The translations under genes and the position numbers were made by a program. A DNA stretch of 64,000 nucleotides from an uncultured Sphingomonadaceae bacterium (GTDB lineage: Bacteria > Pseudomonadota > Alphaproteobacteria > Sphingomonadales > Sphingomonadaceae): assembly GCA_947499255.1 (NCBI GenBank), contig CANMNF010000003.1:186001-250000 (forward strand). The letters are read 5' to 3'. Positions 1 to 9,142 of this stretch are shown here, one piece after another (within the stretch, counting starts at the first letter, position 1; every line of letters starts with the position of its first letter). Below the pieces are notes generated by a model. That model searched no databases. It was not told the DNA's origin and worked only from the letters and a program-made list of their open reading frames with translations.

Positions 1-634
1 CCCCTTATACAGGGCTTTCACGCAAATATGGTCTAGCGCCAATGTTGAAGTTGGCAGCAGTGACAGCGCGGCCGGAACGCATGAAACCGGCGCACAGGAA
101 CAATTGGGCCGGATCACTCCGGTCAATCGCCAAGCTTTGTTGCTGACCACGGTTGAAGACTTTTCCACCAGTGATGCAGCCGCGATTATCGGAATCAGCG
201 AAAGCGATGTTTCGGCAATGGTGCGCGAAGCGGTGGAAGAGATTGAACGTGAAAACACTACCAGCGTGCTGATCATTGAAGATGAGCCGTTAATATCGAT
301 GCAGCTGGAAGATCTTGTGCGTTCGCTTGGCCATGAAATTTGCGGCACAGCAGCAACCCGCACGCAAGCGCGCGAAGTTGTTGCTCAAGCAACGCCGGGT
401 TTGGTCCTTGCCGATATTCAATTGGCCGACGGATCATCTGGTCTCGATGCAGTCGATGATATTCTGGCAAATGATTCCATGCCGGTGATCTTCATTACCG
501 CATATCCTGAACGTTTGTTGACAGGTGATCGGCCAGAGCCGACATATCTGATTACCAAGCCGTTCAAGGAAGATACGGTCCGTGCTGCGATTTCGCAGGC
601 TTTGTTCTTCGGCTCCAGCCGCCCGCTGGATTAA
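1..634 (+). CDS. phyR: General stress response regulator PhyR (3' part)
   Basis: The frame is open from base 2, upstream of the 104 start in the ORF track, so the gene begins outside the window. The visible part covers the end of the N-terminal sigma-factor-like domain (RAFTQIWSS, then a region-4-like helix-turn-helix around VEDFSTSDAAAIIGIS) and a complete receiver domain with phosphoacceptor Asp in LVLADIQL and the conserved Lys in LITKPF. In alphaproteobacteria phosphorylated PhyR binds the anti-sigma factor NepR and frees the ECF sigma factor EcfG; that is family knowledge. Neither nepR nor ecfG is visible, so they would be to the left. Its stop overlaps the convergent MATE stop in the tetranucleotide TTAA. 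Confidence 0.93.
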   Translation, partial: PLYRAFTQIWSSANVEVGSSDSAAGTHETGAQEQLGRITPVNRQALLLTTVEDFSTSDAAAIIGISESDVSAMVREAVEEIERENTTSVLIIEDEPLISMQLEDLVRSLGHEICGTAATRTQAREVVAQATPGLVLADIQLADGSSGLDAVDDILANDSMPVIFITAYPERLLTGDRPEPTYLITKPFKEDTVRAAISQALFFGSSRPLD

Positions 635-2034
635 TTCTTGGATTTGGCGAATATCCGCCACGCAATCCCGGCAGCGAGCAAGCCGCCAAGGATGTTGGCA
701 ATCAGCTCAGCGCTATATATCGCATCTCCGCCCCAGCTTGGCCGCATAAACCAGGCAAACGGCAGCATCACAAGAAACACGCGGGCCAGCGAAAGTATCA
801 GCGCGCTTGTCGCTTTGTCGATGGCGTTGAGCACGCCATTGATCATGATCAAAACACCAAAGCCGGCAAAGCCCCAGACAGAAATGCGCAAATATCGGGA
901 CGTTGCCGCGATAACTTCGGGCTCATCACTGAACAGGCCAGCGAACCACTCGCACGCCATATACAATCCCAACGCCGCGGCAAAACCGTAAGCCAGGCAA
1001 AATACGCCAGCCTGCCATATAGCGCGATAGGCGCGGTCGTAATATTGCGCGCCCCAGTTCTGGCCCACAATCGCGCCAATTGATCCTGATAAAGCGAGCA
1101 GCGGCACAAGGACCACAGCCTGAATCCGCCCGCCCGCCCCATAGCCTGCAACCGCGGTTTGCCCTTCTGCTGCAAGCAACGCTGTCAGCACCGCAAGGGC
1201 GGCAGGACTTATCGAACTGGTGAAGGAGGCAGGGACTGCAACTTTGAGCAATGCACGAAGCCCGATGCCCCATCGTCTTCCGCGCAAAGCGGCTGGATTG
1301 AACGGGATATCGCCTTTTTTAAGGAAATAAAACGCCGCGATAACGCCAACGATCCATCCCGCTCCCGACGCATAAGCAGCCCCGGCCACTCCATATCCTG
1401 CAAAGCTGCCAATGCCGCCAATCAGGATCGGATCAAGCGCCCAATTGACCACGGAATACGCTATCAAAACTGCCGTGGAGCTTTTTGCCATACCTTGTGC
1501 GCGCAGGACGCCATTGATAGCCATCATTGCCAGCAGGATCGGAAATACGATTGAGAAAGGCAGGATGTATTCGTCAATAATGACAAGGATATCTGGCTCT
1601 GCCTGCATAAGCGCAAACAGCGGTTGGCGCACAGCATACAAAATACCGCCAAACAACAATCCGGCCGCTATGCCAGCCAGCATACCAAGGTTCGCGCGGC
1701 CAATTGCCCGCGCTTCGTCGCCTTCGCCAAGCGCCCGGCTGACCACCGATGCAACGCCGACCATAATGCCCACCCCAAGACTGGAAAGCGCAGTGATGAC
1801 AGGGAAGATAAAGCTGATAGCAGCAAGCTCATCACCGCCCAACTGGCCGATGAAATACGCATCGATCACACCCACTGACATAATCGCCAGCACGCCCACA
1901 ATGCCCGGCGCGGTCTGGCTGACCAGATGGCCCGGAATTGATCCGGTGATCAGTTTCGCACTGCCATTGCCAGAGGCCTTGGCAGTATCCCTCGATGCGT
2001 CCTTTTCTCCGGTGGTCTTTGAGGTACTGGTCAT
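631..2034 (-). CDS. MATE family multidrug/Na+-coupled efflux transporter
   Basis: A 467-residue inner-membrane protein with about twelve hydrophobic segments in two similar halves, as in NorM/MatE exporters. The N-terminus (HLVSQTAPGIVGVLAIMSVGVID, shortened here to its family-like pattern) and the segment DAYFIGQLGGDELAAIS match the MATE start, where a short amphipathic lead precedes TM1. The track start at 2037 is TTG; the next codon is ATG at 2034 and is preferred. About 30 polar residues precede TM1. The substrate cannot be predicted. It is divergent from the [2Fe-2S] gene with a 141-nt gap and convergent with phyR. No regulator is adjacent. Confidence 0.9.
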   Translation of the reverse strand: MTSTSKTTGEKDASRDTAKASGNGSAKLITGSIPGHLVSQTAPGIVGVLAIMSVGVIDAYFIGQLGGDELAAISFIFPVITALSSLGVGIMVGVASVVSRALGEGDEARAIGRANLGMLAGIAAGLLFGGILYAVRQPLFALMQAEPDILVIIDEYILPFSIVFPILLAMMAINGVLRAQGMAKSSTAVLIAYSVVNWALDPILIGGIGSFAGYGVAGAAYASGAGWIVGVIAAFYFLKKGDIPFNPAALRGRRWGIGLRALLKVAVPASFTSSISPAALAVLTALLAAEGQTAVAGYGAGGRIQAVVLVPLLALSGSIGAIVGQNWGAQYYDRAYRAIWQAGVFCLAYGFAAALGLYMACEWFAGLFSDEPEVIAATSRYLRISVWGFAGFGVLIMINGVLNAIDKATSALILSLARVFLVMLPFAWFMRPSWGGDAIYSAELIANILGGLLAAGIAWRIFAKSKN

Positions 2035-2175
2035 CAAGGCTCCGCGGTAACCGGCATTCGCGCACTAGCAAAGCACAGATATCCCCCCTTTTGACGCCTT
2101 TCACATCAGTCACAAGTGCAAAAGACCGCCCGGTGGTGGCGACAAAGGCTTTGCGCCCGTGCTAGGCATCGTTTC

Positions 2176-2733
2176 ATGCCACGCATGACCGTCAATGACC
2201 GTCCCGTTTTGTTTGACATGGATCCTGAAACGCCGCTGCTATGGGCGTTGCGTGATGCAGCCAATTTGACGGGTGCAAAATATGGTTGCGGTGTGGGTGA
2301 TTGCGGCGCGTGCATGGTGCTGGTCGATGGCGAAGCGTTGCGTTCGTGCCTTGTTACCATTGCAGAGGCGGAAGGGCGCTTTATCACCACCATTGAAGGG
2401 TTATCACCAGACCGCGCGCATCCTGTGCAACAAGCGATGGTGGCACAGCAGGCCATTCAGTGCGGCTTTTGTACACCCGGCATCACTATCGCTGCGGCAG
2501 CTTTGCTCCGCCGCAATGCCAATCCCAGCGAAGAAGAGATCAAAGCTGCGATAGGCAATCTTTGCCCATGCGGCACGTTTCCCCGCCTTATCGAAGCGAT
2601 CCAGCGTGCAGGCAGAGTTGTACGCCGGCTTGAAACGATCAGCGCCGCCCCGGCACCCGGAATTAATCCCGAAGATGCCGCAGCCGCTGTTCCGGCGCTG
2701 CGCGTTGATGGCGTAGCGCCGGAACAGCCTTAA
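2176..2733 (+). CDS. [2Fe-2S]-binding oxidoreductase small subunit (IorA/CoxS type)
   Basis: A 185-residue protein of the xanthine dehydrogenase small-subunit family. An N-terminal plant-type ferredoxin domain has the cluster motif CGVGDCGACMVL plus a fourth Cys in RSC, and a C-terminal helical domain has QCGFCTPG and NLCPCGTF for the second cluster. It most resembles the isoquinoline 1-oxidoreductase alpha subunit but has an extra acidic/Ala-rich tail of about 35 residues. The track start (GTG 2116) gives a lead without similarity; ATG at 2176 or 2185 is likelier. Such subunits pass electrons for a molybdopterin subunit, yet no such gene lies in the window, so it is an orphan here. The partner and substrate are unknown. 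Confidence 0.88.
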   Translation: MPRMTVNDRPVLFDMDPETPLLWALRDAANLTGAKYGCGVGDCGACMVLVDGEALRSCLVTIAEAEGRFITTIEGLSPDRAHPVQQAMVAQQAIQCGFCTPGITIAAAALLRRNANPSEEEIKAAIGNLCPCGTFPRLIEAIQRAGRVVRRLETISAAPAPGINPEDAAAAVPALRVDGVAPEQP

Positions 2734-2745
2734 CCGGCCTGGCGC

Positions 2746-4959
2746 TTAGAAGCGGGCCTGCATGGAAACCCGCGCATTGAGCGGACGGCCGACGGTCACC
2801 TGATGGGTCGAATGCGAGTTGGGAAAATACAGCTCATCGGTGATGTTTTCGATATTGACCTGCACGCGCAGATCATCGCTTACATCATAATAGGCGGCGG
2901 CATCAAAGCGGGTGTAGCTTGGCAGGAAGGCGCTGTTGCCATTGTTGACGAAGCTTTTGCCTTGATGGGTAACCCCAAAGCCAAGGCCCAGCTGATCGGT
3001 GACTTGCAGATCATTCCATAACGAGAACATATGTTCAGGCAGTTCCCGCGGACGAAGGCCGGTGGGACCAGTGCGGTTCACCTGCTCACCATCGAGGTAG
3101 CTATAGCCTGCTGTAATCGCCCACATATCGGTGATGTGTCCGGCCAGTTGCAGTTCAAACCCCTGAATTTGGGAATCGATCACATCCAGCGTTTCAGCGT
3201 TATTGTCCGATACTTGCGGAGAGCTTTGTTCAATTTCGAACACGGCCGCAGTAAAGCTCATATCGCGGGCGAAATCCCATTTCAGGCCCGCTTCCAGATT
3301 GGTGAACGTGTCGGGATCAAGTGCATTGTTATCGCCGTTGATATTGGCAAACTGCTCGCCCGAACGCGGCAGGAAGCTTTCCGAATAGCTCGCATAGACC
3401 GAGATATTGTCCTGCGGCTTGAAAATCAGGCCAAGGCGCGGGGAAATTTCCTCATCCTTGCGGGTGCGCGTGTCAGCGGCGGGCACATCGACCACTTCGA
3501 TATCAAAGCTGTCAAAACGCGCGCCGACAACCACGTTGAGCCAATCGGTCAGCGCAATCTCATCCTGTATATAGGCTGAGAAAACTTCGATTTCGACTTG
3601 GGTGAAATCGTTGAGGATGTTGGGGTTGGCGACATCGGCATTGGCAACACTTGTATCGCCAAAACGGTTGATGTTTGGCTCGCCGTCGGCCCGCACGCCA
3701 ACGCCGCCACGCAATTCGAGCTGGCGCTGTACGATAAAGTTCGTCTGGTCAGTGCGGATCGAGGAGCTTCCCGTCGCCATGATCTCTGCGGCGCGATCGG
3801 CGCCTTGCGCGGACCAAAACGGGTTTATACGATCCTGATCCGAAGATGTGGCGATATATTCAACGCCCGCGATGATCGTGTGATCAAGGCTGCCTTGCGA
3901 AAACTCGCCTACAAGATTGCCGGTAACAATGGCATTCTCGCGCACAGTCGTATCGACATAGCCATCCAGCGTTACGACACCCGGCGTATTCGCCTGATCA
4001 TATCCTGAGGCATAGAAGTTGGAATAAACCTTGTCATAATCGCCGTAAAAGGCGCTGATATTGGCCTTCACACTGTCTGAGAAGCTGTGCTGCAAGGCGC
4101 CGCGTATGGTGTGCGCTTCCAGATCGTTGAAATTGAGTTCCGGATCGCCGAACACGATGTCTTCAAAAGCAGCAACCGGGCTGCCATCCGATCCTGTGGG
4201 GATGCCGCGATCGATAAAACGTTCGTGATCGATAAACTCGTATGACAGATCAAGCACAGTGTCCGGGCTCAGCGCGAATTTGAAAGTTGGATTGATGCCG
4301 ATGCGTTCGCCGTCGTAAAAATCGCGGTGATTGTTCAGGCTTTCATACATCGCATTGATGCGCAAAGCTGAATTGTCGCTGGTCGCGATATTGGTGTCGA
4401 TCTGGAAGTCATACGCGCCGAACGTATCAACGCCTGCGCGCACGCCGGTAAAGGTTTCCCCGATGACGCCTTTCTTGGTGACACGATTTAAAACGCCGCC
4501 CGCACCGCCTCGGCCAAACAATAAAGCATTGGGGCCGCGCAGGATCTCCACCTGCTCCAGATTATAGAGTGCGCGGTAATATTGCACATCGTCGCGCGTG
4601 CCATCGATGAAGAAATCGGCAGTAGAACGGACGCCGCGAAATACGATGGAATCGCGGTGGCCTTCGCCTTGTGAATTGTTCACGCCGGGGGTGTAATCCA
4701 CGATCTGACCAATGGCAGTGAACCCGCGCCGGGACAGCTCATCCTGCGTTACAATGGTCAGGCTTTGGGGAACGTCCAAGATCGGTGTGGGCGATTTTAG
4801 CGCGTTGACTTCATTGGTATAAAGGACATCGCCGCGTACAACGATATCGCCTTCGCCAATATCGCTGCTCATTTGATCGTCTGCCATTGCAGGCGATGCG
4901 ATGGCCGCACCGACACTTGCCAGCAACACTACCCGAACCGATTTGTAAAATTCCAACAT
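2746..4959 (-). CDS. TonB-dependent siderophore receptor (outer membrane)
   Basis: A 737-residue outer-membrane receptor. An N-terminal signal peptide (VVLLASVGAAIASPAMA) is followed by a TonB-box/plug domain (ILDVPQSLTIVTQDEL, then IEILRGPNALLFGRGGAGG-like plug core) and a 22-strand type barrel ending in an aromatic residue (VSMQARF). The plug wording (DVPQS, GRGGAGGVLNRVTKK) is typical of catecholate/hydroxamate ferrisiderophore receptors such as Fiu and FhuE. The ligand cannot be read from sequence. Its upstream region holds two Fur-box-like elements, consistent with iron repression. The neighbour downstream on the opposite strand is the [2Fe-2S] subunit gene; no exbB/exbD/tonB is seen nearby. 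Confidence 0.94.
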   Translation of the reverse strand: MLEFYKSVRVVLLASVGAAIASPAMADDQMSSDIGEGDIVVRGDVLYTNEVNALKSPTPILDVPQSLTIVTQDELSRRGFTAIGQIVDYTPGVNNSQGEGHRDSIVFRGVRSTADFFIDGTRDDVQYYRALYNLEQVEILRGPNALLFGRGGAGGVLNRVTKKGVIGETFTGVRAGVDTFGAYDFQIDTNIATSDNSALRINAMYESLNNHRDFYDGERIGINPTFKFALSPDTVLDLSYEFIDHERFIDRGIPTGSDGSPVAAFEDIVFGDPELNFNDLEAHTIRGALQHSFSDSVKANISAFYGDYDKVYSNFYASGYDQANTPGVVTLDGYVDTTVRENAIVTGNLVGEFSQGSLDHTIIAGVEYIATSSDQDRINPFWSAQGADRAAEIMATGSSSIRTDQTNFIVQRQLELRGGVGVRADGEPNINRFGDTSVANADVANPNILNDFTQVEIEVFSAYIQDEIALTDWLNVVVGARFDSFDIEVVDVPAADTRTRKDEEISPRLGLIFKPQDNISVYASYSESFLPRSGEQFANINGDNNALDPDTFTNLEAGLKWDFARDMSFTAAVFEIEQSSPQVSDNNAETLDVIDSQIQGFELQLAGHITDMWAITAGYSYLDGEQVNRTGPTGLRPRELPEHMFSLWNDLQVTDQLGLGFGVTHQGKSFVNNGNSAFLPSYTRFDAAAYYDVSDDLRVQVNIENITDELYFPNSHSTHQVTVGRPLNARVSMQARF

Positions 4960-4994
4960 TAAACCCCCTAAGGAACGAGCATCCCGACTCGTTA

Positions 4995-5040
4995 TTGCAA
5001 GTGATTTGCAAGAGCGCCTCTATTGCGAATGATTATCAAT
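4995..5040 (-). promoter_or_regulatory. Two candidate Fur boxes upstream of the TonB receptor
   Basis: Two elements lie 36-80 nt upstream of the receptor start. One is TTGCAAGTGATTTGCAA (4995-5011), two TTGCAA half sites around a 5-nt centre. The other is ATTGCGAATGATTATCAAT (5022-5040), whose reverse strand ATTGATAATCATTCGCAAT is close to the classic Fur consensus GATAATGATAATCATTATC. The spacing suggests cooperative iron repression. Assignment to Fur rather than another FUR-family protein is inference. The divergent arsC gene shares this region. Confidence 0.65.
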
Positions 5041-5117
5041 GGCAACAGAAAATGTGGCCTTGGCGCATATTTATCTACGCGCTAGGGCGCGCCGCAGATC
5101 AATTGGAGAGATCAAAA

Positions 5118-5462
5118 ATGAAAGCGACCATTTGGCACAATCCCAAGTGCGGCACTTCGCGCAACACGCTCGCCATCCTGCAAGAGCGTGACGGCGTGGA
5201 AGTTGAAGTGATCGAATATCTCAAAACACCGCCCTCCCGCGCCAAGCTCGCGCAGCTTTATACCGAGGCTGGAATGGCGCCGCAAAAGGGGCTGCGGATG
5301 CGCGGAACCGATGCCACAGAGCGCGGCCTGCCTGATGCCGATACAGACACCGTGCTTGATGCGATGGTGGCGGAACCGATCCTAATTGAACGGCCTTTGG
5401 TCGAAACAGACAAAGGCGTTCGCCTTTGTCGGCCTAAAGAGACGGTTGAAGAAATACTGTAA
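5118..5462 (+). CDS. arsC: Glutaredoxin-type arsenate reductase ArsC
   Basis: A 114-residue thioredoxin-fold protein that reduces arsenate to arsenite with glutathione/glutaredoxin in this family. The catalytic Cys lies in NPKCGTSRNTL near the N-terminus, and the arginines of the active site are visible in KGLRMRGT and RPLVETDKGVRLCRP. The track ORF starts far upstream at 4887; ATG 5118 is chosen because it gives the family-standard N-terminus and has GGAGAG 8 nt upstream. No arsR, arsB or acr3 is adjacent, so a role in arsenic resistance versus a YffB-like housekeeping role cannot be separated. Confidence 0.92.
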   Translation: MKATIWHNPKCGTSRNTLAILQERDGVEVEVIEYLKTPPSRAKLAQLYTEAGMAPQKGLRMRGTDATERGLPDADTDTVLDAMVAEPILIERPLVETDKGVRLCRPKETVEEIL

Positions 5463-5590
5463 TTCCGCAGGGAGGATTTGCGCAGTACTGCGCGGCGGTG
5501 CTTGCATTGCCTCGTTATGTTTGCAAAACCAAAGGCATGGTTGCTTCGGAGCGTATGGGCGTTCGGGTGAAGTCGCTAGGGAGATAGTTT

Positions 5591-6217
5591 GTGTCGCAAG
5601 GCGAATTGGCCCGGCCCCGCAAGTGGGACCGTATTAAGCAGCGAGTGAAGGCTAAACTCGGACCGGCAGGCGTCTTTTTCCGCGGCTTTCTTGAAGAGCC
5701 GCGCATGGTTGGCTCTATCATCCCCTCATCACGGTTTTGCATCAATGCCATGCTGGAGCCGGTGGATTGGTCCAATTGCAAATTGTTTGTTGAATATGGC
5801 CCTGGTGTCGGCACCTTTTGCCGCCCGGTGTTGGAACGTCTTGCACCCGATGCCGCTTTGATCGTTATCGATACCAACCCGCTTTATATCGATTATCTGC
5901 AACGCACGATCCCGGACAGCCGCTTTACCGCAGTGCTTGGCTCTGCTGCCGATGTCGAGGAGATTGTAAAAGCGCATGGCCACGAACAGGTCGATTATGT
6001 GCTGTCCGGCTTGCCATTTTCAACACTGCCCGATGGTGTGGGGCAGGCGATTGCTGAGGCGACATCGCGCGTTGTGGCCAAAGGCGGTGCATTTATGACC
6101 TATCAATTCAGCGCGACCGCACGCGATTTAACCGCGCGCCATTTTCCGCATGTGGAAACAGGTTTCGCCTTGGCCAACATCCCCCCGTGCCTTTTGGCAT
6201 GGGGTTGGCAGCGTTAA
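5591..6217 (+). CDS. Class I SAM-dependent methyltransferase (phospholipid N-methyltransferase-like)
   Basis: A 208-residue cytoplasmic or membrane-associated methyltransferase. The SAM-binding glycine motif is FVEYGPGVGTF (about residue 65), with the acidic ribose-binding position in LIVIDTNP and a post-motif VDYVLSGLPFS. The pattern FLEEPRMVGSIIPSS before the fold is typical of the PmtA-type phosphatidylethanolamine/rRNA-dimethylase-like group. Start is GTG 5591 with AGGGAGA upstream. No pathway neighbours are present; the substrate (phosphatidylethanolamine or another) is not proven. Confidence 0.8.
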   Translation: MSQGELARPRKWDRIKQRVKAKLGPAGVFFRGFLEEPRMVGSIIPSSRFCINAMLEPVDWSNCKLFVEYGPGVGTFCRPVLERLAPDAALIVIDTNPLYIDYLQRTIPDSRFTAVLGSAADVEEIVKAHGHEQVDYVLSGLPFSTLPDGVGQAIAEATSRVVAKGGAFMTYQFSATARDLTARHFPHVETGFALANIPPCLLAWGWQR

Positions 6218-6223
6218 ACGGGC

Positions 6224-7045
6224 TTAATCGAAAACTTCAGCCGCGCCGCCCGTATCCCCGCTAAGCTGGTAATAGATCGCTGCCAAAACGGTGAGCGAAA
6301 CGGTTGTCGTGAACATCGAAATCAACCCGTTGCCAAGCGCTATCACGATACCGCCCACACTATCGCCAAGCGCTGCGAAAAGGCTGAACAGCAAGCCAGC
6401 GATAAGCGTGATGACAATCAGCACGATCATCAAAAGCAAGAAGAACGCCAGAATCCGAAACGAATTGCCTTTGGTAAGCTGCCAGGAACGCTTGATTGCA
6501 GCGAGAGGATTGCGTTCCCGCTCAATCGCGATGACAGGCGTCAACAGGCTCACTTTGATCGAGACATAGAGGAACGCGATCAAAAGCGGCAGAGCTAGTA
6601 ATGCTCCAACTGCGGGGCTGATTAAAAAGCCGATGGCGAACACGGCTGCAAAGATCCCGTACACGCCGATTTGCGCTGCGAAATAAGGCAGCAAGCCTGC
6701 CGCTCCAGCCTGCAAAGCTTCGCCAACGGTTGGACGGGCGCGGTCCGTCAACAAAGTCAGCAGGCCCAAAACTCCGATAGTTTGCACCACACCCAACAGC
6801 AGATAAGTCCACCAATAGCTGGAAAAATGTGCGCTCAATTGTTCAGCTGCCTGCGCGTAGACCATCTCGATATCATCGGGGTTGGCGCTGCTGCTTGGTT
6901 CGGCGACTTCCGGGATCACCATAGTAAAAATCGCATTGGGCAGGAAAAAGAACACGCCCGCCACCACCAAAATGACGTCCTTATTGGCGGACATTAGCGC
7001 CACTGCGCTGTTCCAAGCCGCGCCCAAATCCAGCTTATTTCCCAT
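6224..7045 (-). CDS. Multi-pass membrane protein, glycerophosphoryl phosphodiesterase membrane-domain-like
   Basis: A 273-residue integral membrane protein with about six hydrophobic segments. The pattern [18 protein letters not shown] followed by paired transmembrane helices is characteristic of the GPDPase membrane-domain/YciC-like family of unknown function. The track start at 7147 is rejected because those codons overlap lipB; ATG 7045 has GAGAAGG upstream and gives [12 protein letters not shown], a family-like beginning. It is divergent from lipB with about 70 nt between them and ends close to the convergent methyltransferase. No enzymatic residues are visible. Confidence 0.7.
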   Translation of the reverse strand: MGNKLDLGAAWNSAVALMSANKDVILVVAGVFFFLPNAIFTMVIPEVAEPSSSANPDDIEMVYAQAAEQLSAHFSSYWWTYLLLGVVQTIGVLGLLTLLTDRARPTVGEALQAGAAGLLPYFAAQIGVYGIFAAVFAIGFLISPAVGALLALPLLIAFLYVSIKVSLLTPVIAIERERNPLAAIKRSWQLTKGNSFRILAFFLLLMIVLIVITLIAGLLFSLFAALGDSVGGIVIALGNGLISMFTTTVSLTVLAAIYYQLSGDTGGAAEVFD

Positions 7046-7115
7046 TTTGCGTATACCTTCTCTCGCTTTCCCCCTTGATAACCGGGGCAGGCCACGCCAC
7101 GCAATGCCCAGAACC

Positions 7116-7790
7116 ATGTCGACCACCGATTTCCGAGCTGATCCCACTATCGAATGGCGTACCTCATCTGCGCAGGTGCCTTATCGAGAAGCGCTGGCTG
7201 CGCAAGAAGCGCGCAATAGCGAGATCCAGCAAAGCACCGCGCGCGAACTGATCTGGCAGTTGGAGCACCCGCCCGTTTATACCGCCGGAACCAGCGCAAA
7301 GGCGGATGATCTGGTCGATCCGCGTTTTGATGTGGTGGAAACGGGGCGAGGGGGCAAATACACCTATCACGGCCCTGGACAGCGGGTGACTTATGCGCTG
7401 CTCGATCTGCGCAATCGCGGGCGCGATGTACGCCGGTTTGTGCATGGGCTGGAAAGCTGGGTGATTGCCACGCTTGGCGATTTTGGGATTGAGGCGTGGG
7501 CGGTTTGTGACCGTGTAGGCATCTGGACCAAAGGTGCTGACGGGCGCGAGGCGAAGATCGGGGCCATCGGTGTGCGTGTGCGGCGCTGGGTCACTATGCA
7601 TGGCCTTGCCGTCAATCTTGATCCTGATTTGAAGCATTTCTCCGGCATCGTGCCTTGTGGCATTGCCGAATTTGGCGTCACCAGTCTGGCACAGCTTGGC
7701 GTGACCCTTGCGCCTGAGGAGTGGGATGCGGCATTACAGAAAAACGGCCATGATTTTCTTGGCGCTTTAACGCAGCAGGCAGAGCAATGA
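7116..7790 (+). CDS. lipB: Octanoyl-[ACP]:protein N-octanoyltransferase LipB
   Basis: A 224-residue transferase that moves octanoyl groups from acyl carrier protein to lipoyl domains, the first step of lipoate synthesis. Visible family motifs are [13 protein letters not shown], the catalytic Lys in [10 protein letters not shown], and the catalytic Cys in IVPCGI. The start could be ATG 7104 or 7116; neither has a strong ribosome site and the longer ORF-track start at 6882 runs through the divergent gene. Its stop overlaps the next start by four bases (ATGA), so the lipoprotein gene is translationally coupled. lipA is not in the window. Confidence 0.95.
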   Translation: MSTTDFRADPTIEWRTSSAQVPYREALAAQEARNSEIQQSTARELIWQLEHPPVYTAGTSAKADDLVDPRFDVVETGRGGKYTYHGPGQRVTYALLDLRNRGRDVRRFVHGLESWVIATLGDFGIEAWAVCDRVGIWTKGADGREAKIGAIGVRVRRWVTMHGLAVNLDPDLKHFSGIVPCGIAEFGVTSLAQLGVTLAPEEWDAALQKNGHDFLGALTQQAEQ

Positions 7791-8137
7791 TGATCGCAAG
7801 GCAATTTGGGCGCAGAACGGCTTTGGCGCTAAGCGCTGCGCTTTTTGTGTCGGCATGTGGTGAGGATGATGTCGTGGTGGAGCCGGAGACCGGCGATGAA
7901 CGCCTTGCATCAGGAGAAGTGCTGGACAGCACGATTACCGATGCGATGATCCCGCTGGATCAATTGCAATCGCAGGCACCGCCTTTGCGTGTTGCACCCA
8001 ATGGAAATGGCGCAATTGCAAGCGATGATAGCGATGGCGATGAAGGAGCTGGTGAGGCACCTTCGATTGAAGCCGAACCGGTCATTGAGCCTGCGCCGCC
8101 CGCTGATCCGGTATCAATTGCACCAGCGCCTGAGTAA
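7787..8137 (+). CDS. Small acidic lipoprotein of unknown function
   Basis: A 116-residue protein with a lipoprotein signal peptide: two arginines, a hydrophobic stretch ALALSAALF and lipobox VSAC, so Cys about residue 24 would be lipidated. The mature part is acidic and rich in Pro, Ala and Glu, especially after residue 65, and appears largely disordered. It is coupled to lipB by an ATGA overlap. No domain is recognised. Its stop abuts that of the convergent CitE-like gene. Confidence 0.7.
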   Translation: MMIARQFGRRTALALSAALFVSACGEDDVVVEPETGDERLASGEVLDSTITDAMIPLDQLQSQAPPLRVAPNGNGAIASDDSDGDEGAGEAPSIEAEPVIEPAPPADPVSIAPAPE

Positions 8138-9007
8138 TTAAAGAGCCTGCTCGATCACCGCGCGCGCTGCGGAAAGGTGCGGTTGGTCCAACATCATGCC
8201 ATCAAGCTGGATGGCCTGTGCGCCGGGATGATCCTCAAACGCGCTTACAATCGCATGAGCATAGGCCAGTTCCTGGTGGCCAGGCGTGAAAGCGGCATTG
8301 ATGATGGGCACTTGATCGGGATGGGTTGCCATCATGCCGGTCCATCCATCGGCATAAGCGGCGCGGGCATATTTTTTGAGGCCATCACTATCGCGCGGAT
8401 TGCCAAACGGTGCGTCAATCGCGGCAACGCCGCGTGCCTTTGCAGTAAGCAGCGTTTGTGCACGGATCATGCGGAACAAATCTGTCCAATGGCCACCGGT
8501 ATCGCGTTTACAGGTGGCGCCAATGGCGGCGAACAGATTATCCGCGCTCCAAGTCAGAGCGGTCAGGCGCGGCATGGTTGCATCGCGGCTGGAATAGGCG
8601 GCAATAGCGGCGGCAGCTTGCGGCGTATCGCTTACAATCGGAAGGATTTGCGTGGAATTGGAGGCAATACCGCTGCGCTGTTCATGCTCGTAAATTTCGG
8701 CTGCAACTGTGCGTAATTGATCTGGGTTCGCCACTTTGGGGACGATTATGCCGTGGGGTTTACAGGCGATCATGGCGGCCAGATCATCACGCCAGTGCGG
8801 CGTTCCCACCGGATTGATGCGTATCCAGGCCTGCGCTTCATTGGCCAAAAGCCATTCGCGAGCGGTTTGACGCGCGCCCGCTTTGTTCTGCGGCGTTATC
8901 GCGTTTTCCAGATCGATAACAAGGATATCGGCCCCGCTGGCTTGCGCGCTGGAAAGCGTGCTGGCACTATCGCCGGGAATGGATAGCCAGCTGCGCATTT
9001 TGGTCAT
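8138..9007 (-). CDS. HpcH/HpaI aldolase/citrate lyase beta-subunit (CitE-like) protein
   Basis: A 289-residue TIM-barrel lyase of the CitE/malyl-CoA lyase group. The N-terminus RSWLSIPGDS corresponds to the CoA/phosphate loop, VIDLENAI carries the metal-ligand acid residues, and AWIRINPVGT has the conserved Arg. The C-terminus GMMATHPDQVPIINAAF is the usual family end. CitD and CitF are absent, so it is a stand-alone CitE-like enzyme that probably acts on an acyl-CoA such as malyl- or citramalyl-CoA; the substrate is unknown. Start may be ATG 9007 or 8998. Confidence 0.87.
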   Translation of the reverse strand: MTKMRSWLSIPGDSASTLSSAQASGADILVIDLENAITPQNKAGARQTAREWLLANEAQAWIRINPVGTPHWRDDLAAMIACKPHGIIVPKVANPDQLRTVAAEIYEHEQRSGIASNSTQILPIVSDTPQAAAAIAAYSSRDATMPRLTALTWSADNLFAAIGATCKRDTGGHWTDLFRMIRAQTLLTAKARGVAAIDAPFGNPRDSDGLKKYARAAYADGWTGMMATHPDQVPIINAAFTPGHQELAYAHAIVSAFEDHPGAQAIQLDGMMLDQPHLSAARAVIEQAL

Positions 9008-9100
9008 AACAATGCCCTCTTTGTGAGAGCATCATGTAGCGCAGCGATGCTTAAAGGATGGGGGAAGGAAGCTCCCGCAATTTCCCTTAATCAACCCCGA

Positions 9101-9142
9101 CGATCAAACAGGGCCGATCAAACCGGGCCGATCAATCTCCGT
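9101..9142. repeat. Short 14-bp tandem repeat at the nadA 3' end
   Basis: CGATCAAACAGGGC and CGATCAAACCGGGC follow one another directly, with a third decayed copy (CGATCAATCTCCGT) that runs into the last codons of nadA. It resembles other 12-15 bp arrays in the window. Confidence 0.6.

Noticed and set aside
104-634. phyR start at 104 (TTG) in the ORF track
   Set aside because: The frame continues upstream to base 2 with recognisable PhyR sequence (RAFTQIWSS), so the true start is outside the window.
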